Assembly: GCA_029779995.1 (NCBI GenBank)
Contig: JAKOZM010000366.1
Coordinates: 1 to 8,923, forward strand
Reading direction: 5' to 3'
Length of the DNA: 8,923 bases
Origin: Actinomycetes bacterium
Lineage (GTDB): Bacteria; Actinomycetota; Actinomycetes; S36-B12; UBA10799
This document shows, piece after piece, positions 6,476 to 8,923 of the stretch (within the stretch, counting starts at the first letter, position 1; each line of letters opens with the position of its first letter). The notes below the pieces were generated by a model, which saw only the letters and a program-made list of their open reading frames with translations, ran no database searches and was not told the DNA's origin. The position numbers and the translations under genes are program-made.

Positions 6476-6481
6476 ATGACC

Positions 6482-7177
6482 TCACAGTCGTGCGTCGTTC
6501 ACCCGATTGAGATCGGCTTCAAAGTCGATCTCGACGGCAAAGAGATCCGAGATGTCGACGGGGGTGAAGTGCACCCCATGGCGCTCGATCGCCAATTCGA
6601 TGCCCCGTTCGAAGTAGTCCTGCTCGTCGCAGGCGTCGAGACACTCGATGAGGTAGGCCTTGTCCCGGCCCGAGACCAGGTTGATGCCCACCGCCTCGCC
6701 GAGGGCGTTCTGCACGGTCTTGCTCAACTCATCGACAAAGCCGTCTGCGTCGACGGTGTACTTCACCTCTTCCTCAGCCACCGCGGACGTGTTCACACAT
6801 ATGACGTTGTCGCCGCGCAGGATGTTGGACTCCAGCCGGCGCAGGACCTCGGGATCGAACACGACATCACCGTTCATCCAGAGCACCGGACCTTCGCCGG
6901 ACAACTGCAGGGCCTTGAGCAGGCTCTTGCATGTGTTCGTCGTGTCGAAGTTCTCGTTGTAGACGAACAGGCCGTCGGGGAAGGCCTCCAGGATGGACTC
7001 CAGCTTGAAGCCGACAACGGTCATCACCCGGGCCTGCGGGCCGAAGACGGCGGCGATGTTCTCGCGCTGCTGGCCCATGATGCTGCGGCCATCGTGCAGC
7101 TGGGTCAGGGGCTTCGGCCAGGGCCGACCCAGTCGGGTGCCCATTCCTGCTGCCAGGATCGCCACCTGCATCGTCAT
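6482..7177 (-). CDS. LicC-like sugar/choline-phosphate nucleotidyltransferase
   Basis: This 231-residue cytosolic enzyme belongs to the NTP-transferase (GT-A-like) family. The nucleotide loop is LAAGMGTRL (8-16), with the substrate lysine in PKPL (21-24, Lys22). NGDVVFDPEVL (102-112, Asp104) and VEIDFEADL (215-223, Asp218) supply the metal-binding acids. NTCKSL (81-86) resembles the NNIYSL motif of the LicC/phosphocholine cytidylyltransferase group, and GEAVGINL (160-167) fits too. The reaction is NTP plus a phosphorylated alcohol or sugar giving an NDP-linked precursor and pyrophosphate. CTP is the likely nucleotide by family resemblance, but the substrate (phosphocholine, a polyol phosphate, inositol phosphate or other) cannot be read from sequence. 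The ATG at 7177 has an AAGGTGG ribosome site 6 nt upstream. A longer in-frame start at 7432 would overlap the divergent gene. It may supply an activated building block for neighbouring transferases (inference). Confidence 0.82.
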   Translation of the reverse strand: MTMQVAILAAGMGTRLGRPWPKPLTQLHDGRSIMGQQRENIAAVFGPQARVMTVVGFKLESILEAFPDGLFVYNENFDTTNTCKSLLKALQLSGEGPVLWMNGDVVFDPEVLRRLESNILRGDNVICVNTSAVAEEEVKYTVDADGFVDELSKTVQNALGEAVGINLVSGRDKAYLIECLDACDEQDYFERGIELAIERHGVHFTPVDISDLFAVEIDFEADLNRVNDARL

Positions 7178-7258
7178 CGAGTCCCACCTTCCAGCTGGTA
7201 TCGCCCCCAGGGTATCGGGCGACCGGGTCCCCATCGCCGAGTTGGTACTGTACGGCGC
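7178..7258. promoter_or_regulatory. Divergent promoter region
   Basis: These 81 bp must drive the nucleotidyltransferase (-) and the second glycerophosphotransferase (+). On the plus strand TACTGT (7246-7251) lies 7 nt before the GTG at 7259, a leaderless-type arrangement. On the minus strand TACAGT (7252-7247) overlaps it almost completely, and TACCCT (7214-7209) is a second candidate nearer that gene. An inverted repeat TCGCCC/GGGCGA (7201-7206 and 7217-7222) and a direct repeat GGTATCG (7197-7203 and 7211-7217) lie between, and could bind a regulator. No strong -35 box is visible on either strand. Confidence 0.45.
7184..7190 (-). promoter_or_regulatory. Ribosome binding site deciding the nucleotidyltransferase start
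   Basis: On the minus strand AAGGTGG (7190-7184) is followed by 6 nt and then the ATG at 7177. This favours 7177 over the second ATG at 7171 and over longer in-frame starts. It is the clearest SD-led start in the window. Confidence 0.6.
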
Positions 7259-8494
7259 GTGAGTCCCGCAGCGAAGGCGGCCCGCATGGCCCGCACCGAG
7301 TACGTGCGACTTCGCCGCGCCGCTCGCGACGCTGCCGACCGTCGCACGCTGCGCGCACATCCCCAGGCAGATCCACCGGCCACCGTCATGGCGCACTTCG
7401 CCGACGAGGATCCCGACCTCTACCTCTACCAACTACGGCAGTGGTACCAGCCGCTGCAGGCCCTCAACGAGGTGATGCCGACGGTCATCTCCACCCGCTA
7501 CGCCACCGTCGCGCGGGTCATCGCCGAGGAATGCCCGCTACCGGTGGTCTACCTGCGCAACCTGCCCGATATGGAGCGCTACATGCATGCCGCGGACCCC
7601 CGCGTCGTGCTCTACGTCAACCAGTCGGTGCGCAATTTTCAACTCATGCGCTACGGCCGGGCCATGCATGTTTTCATCTCCCACGGCGAGAGCGAGAAGG
7701 GGTACATGTCCAGCGGGCAACTGCGGGCCTACGACTTCGCGTTCATCGCCGGGCAGGCGGCCTACGAACGCATCGAGAATTCCCTGCCGAACTACGACCC
7801 GGCGGTGCGCACCAGAGCCATTGGACGCCCGCAGCTGGACTTCCTGCCCACCGACCGCAGCGGTTCCGGCCGGCCGACCGTGTTCTACGCCCCCACGTGG
7901 GAGGGCGATCGCCCATCCATGGCCTACGGTTCCATCGAGTCAACCGGCCGACCGCTGGTCGCGAGTCTGCTGAACGCCGGCTACCGCGTCATCTACCGCC
8001 CGCACCCGCTGTCGGGGACCCACTCGCCGTCCTACGGGCTCGCCGATCGGCAGATCCGGGCGATGTTGGCGCGGACGAACGCGCAGACCGGTGCCCAGCA
8101 CGTCGTCGACACAGCGGGCCGGATCGACTCCCAGATCGCGTTGTCCGACGTGGCCATCATGGACAACTCCGCCATGGCCTTCGACTGGCTGGTGACCGGC
8201 AAGCCGCTGATCGTGACCATCCCGGCCTCGGAGACGGCTGTGGGGGTGCACAACAATTTCCTCGCCGCCTGCTATCGCTTGGCTCCCAGCGATGCTCGGT
8301 CAGCTGCCTCGCTGGTCGCCGCCGTCATGGAATCCGACGAGTTCGCCCAGCAGCGGGCGTTCTGGGTGGACCGGCATTTCGGGGAGGTGGCCGATGGCGC
8401 CTCGACCCGCCGGTTCATCGCCGCCGCAGCCGACGTCGCGCGGATCGGGGCCGAGCAACTAGCGCTCGTGCAGCAGCGGGCTAACCAGTCCTAG
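7259..8494 (+). CDS. CDP-glycerol glycerophosphotransferase family protein, TagB/TagF-like (copy 2)
   Basis: This 411-residue soluble protein is a paralog of the minus-strand transferase at 3572-4876, colinear along its whole length. Conserved blocks are YQLRQWYQPLQALNE (57-71), LYVNQSVRNFQLMRY (118-132), FISHGES (139-145, His142), FYAPTWEG (209-216), RPHP (247-250, His249) and MDNSAMAFDWLVTGKP (301-316). The two histidines match the essential pair of TagF. The expected role is transfer of a polyol phosphate or similar group from a CDP-activated donor onto a lipid-linked acceptor at the cytosolic membrane face. The GTG at 7259 is preferred because it lies 7 nt after TACTGT and gives an N-terminus like that of copy 1. 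The ATG at 7286 would remove that conserved start, and earlier starts run through the antisense of the neighbouring gene. It lacks the acidic tail of copy 1. Confidence 0.82.
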   Translation: MSPAAKAARMARTEYVRLRRAARDAADRRTLRAHPQADPPATVMAHFADEDPDLYLYQLRQWYQPLQALNEVMPTVISTRYATVARVIAEECPLPVVYLRNLPDMERYMHAADPRVVLYVNQSVRNFQLMRYGRAMHVFISHGESEKGYMSSGQLRAYDFAFIAGQAAYERIENSLPNYDPAVRTRAIGRPQLDFLPTDRSGSGRPTVFYAPTWEGDRPSMAYGSIESTGRPLVASLLNAGYRVIYRPHPLSGTHSPSYGLADRQIRAMLARTNAQTGAQHVVDTAGRIDSQIALSDVAIMDNSAMAFDWLVTGKPLIVTIPASETAVGVHNNFLAACYRLAPSDARSAASLVAAVMESDEFAQQRAFWVDRHFGEVADGASTRRFIAAAADVARIGAEQLALVQQRANQS

Positions 8495-8923
8495 ACCACC
8501 GGTGGTCGGCCGTAGCGGGCCATCTCGTAGACCGTCGACCAGCTGATCGGCCGCCGGGGACCGGGGGAGGAGCGCCAGCCCTCTTCAAAGCCGGCCCACC
8601 ACGCGTGCCAGGCCGACGGATCCTGACGCGAACGCACGCGCTGCACCGCGGTCCACGTCGCCACGTAGGGCACGCCCATCAGCCAGGGCAGGTTGCGTCG
8701 TGCCAGCCACACCCGGTTGCGGGCGTTGAGCCGGTAGTAGTCGGCGTGGCGGCGCTGGTCGATCACCGGGTGGTGCGCCACCAGGTCCCCGGCGTACCAG
8801 ACGATGCGACCGCAGTCCCAGACCCGCCAGGCAAGTTCAATGCCCTCATGGGCGTAGAAGAAGGGATCGGGCCAGCCGCCGGCACACTCGAACACGTCGC
8901 GCGGTATGGCCACCGCCCCCTCC
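8491..8923 (-). CDS. GT2-family glycosyltransferase, C-terminal 143 residues (5' end outside window)
   Basis: The frame is open to the right edge. The GTG at 8913 is an internal valine, since EGAVAIPRDVFECAGG is the usual GT-A motif before the acceptor-side acidic motif. FFYAHEGIELAWRVWDCG follows and corresponds to the ED-x-DLxWR region of GT2 rhamnosyltransferase-like enzymes, here reading HEGIELAWR. The C-terminal part (YYRLNARNRVWLARRNLPW) is an amphipathic, Arg/Trp-rich segment common in actinobacterial members, often followed by membrane-proximal helices. It would add a sugar from a nucleotide donor to a lipid-linked glycan. The donor site (DXD) lies outside the window, so specificity is unknown. 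Its stop overlaps that of the convergent copy 2 transferase. Confidence 0.78.
   Translation of the reverse strand, partial: EGAVAIPRDVFECAGGWPDPFFYAHEGIELAWRVWDCGRIVWYAGDLVAHHPVIDQRRHADYYRLNARNRVWLARRNLPWLMGVPYVATWTAVQRVRSRQDPSAWHAWWAGFEEGWRSSPGPRRPISWSTVYEMARYGRPPVV
8494..8507. terminator. Palindrome at convergent gene ends
   Basis: GACCACCGGTGGTC is a perfect 14-bp palindrome starting at the last base of the copy 2 transferase stop codon and lying in the final codons of the GT2 gene. It has no loop sequence and no T-run, so hairpin formation would lose the central pairs. It may be a weak bidirectional terminator or a by-product of the GT2 C-terminal codons. Confidence 0.25.

Noticed and set aside
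4926..6479. 517-codon plus-strand ORF opposite the nuclease gene
   Set aside because: It is the antisense of a well-supported SNase-LTD gene, has no recognisable family sequence, and also runs through the palindromic element. Long antisense ORFs are expected at this GC content.
6476..7258. N-terminal extension of the copy 2 glycerophosphotransferase by about 260 codons
   Set aside because: This stretch is the exact antisense of the nucleotidyltransferase. The GTG at 7259 has a -10 box 7 nt upstream and gives an N-terminus like that of the paralog.
7178..7432. N-terminal extension of the nucleotidyltransferase to 7432
   Set aside because: It would overlap the start of the divergent transferase. 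The nucleotide-binding loop begins a few residues after 7177, where a ribosome binding site is well placed.
8911..8913. GTG as a start codon of the GT2 gene, making a 140-residue protein
   Set aside because: The frame stays open to the window edge, and the codons before it complete the conserved EGAVAIPR motif, so the GTG is an internal valine.
1..8923. tRNA, rRNA or riboswitch
   Set aside because: No cloverleaf-like T-arm signature, rRNA core sequence or known riboswitch motif was recognised. The intergenic gaps are mostly too short.

Overview
The window looks like a piece of a surface-polysaccharide or wall-glycopolymer locus from a high-GC Gram-positive bacterium (Actinomycetota). The evidence is GC-rich third codon positions, long spurious antisense ORFs, several genes that begin without a Shine-Dalgarno sequence just downstream of a TANNNT -10 box, and gene families common in actinobacterial envelope clusters. 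No 16S, tRNA or other taxonomic marker is present, so I do not go below phylum.

Layout, left to right: (1) 1-1209 (+), the C-terminal part of a polytopic GT39-like membrane glycosyltransferase, cut by the left edge. (2) 1241-2374 and 2399-3562 (+), two tandem paralogous PAPS-type sulfotransferases, each with its own leaderless-type promoter. (3) 3572-4876 (-), a TagB/TagF-like CDP-glycerol glycerophosphotransferase family protein, convergent with the second sulfotransferase across a 9-bp gap. (4) 4877-5147, a 271-bp intergenic region holding a 143-bp element with perfect 19-bp terminal inverted repeats and a further internal copy of the repeat that forms a strong hairpin. (5) 5148-6455 (-), a secreted thermonuclease-like protein with two lamin-tail domains. 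(6) 6482-7177 (-), a LicC-like nucleotidyltransferase. (7) 7259-8494 (+), a second TagF-like protein, divergent from gene 6 and paralogous to gene 3. (8) 8491-8923 (-), the C-terminus of a GT2 glycosyltransferase, cut by the right edge and sharing a CTAG stop with gene 7.

How the genes may work together (inference): a nucleotidyltransferase that could supply an activated building block, two cytosolic transferases of the polyol-phosphate type, a GT2 and a GT39-like transferase, and two sulfotransferases would fit a phosphodiester-containing, sulfate-decorated surface glycan. The polymer is not identifiable from sequence. The secreted nuclease is the odd member. It lies between the envelope genes and beside the repeat element.

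The most notable non-coding signal is the palindromic element at 4968-5110. The other recurring themes are four leaderless-type starts with a -10 box 6-8 nt before the start codon, a compact divergent promoter at 7178-7258, and inverted repeats at both convergent gene ends.
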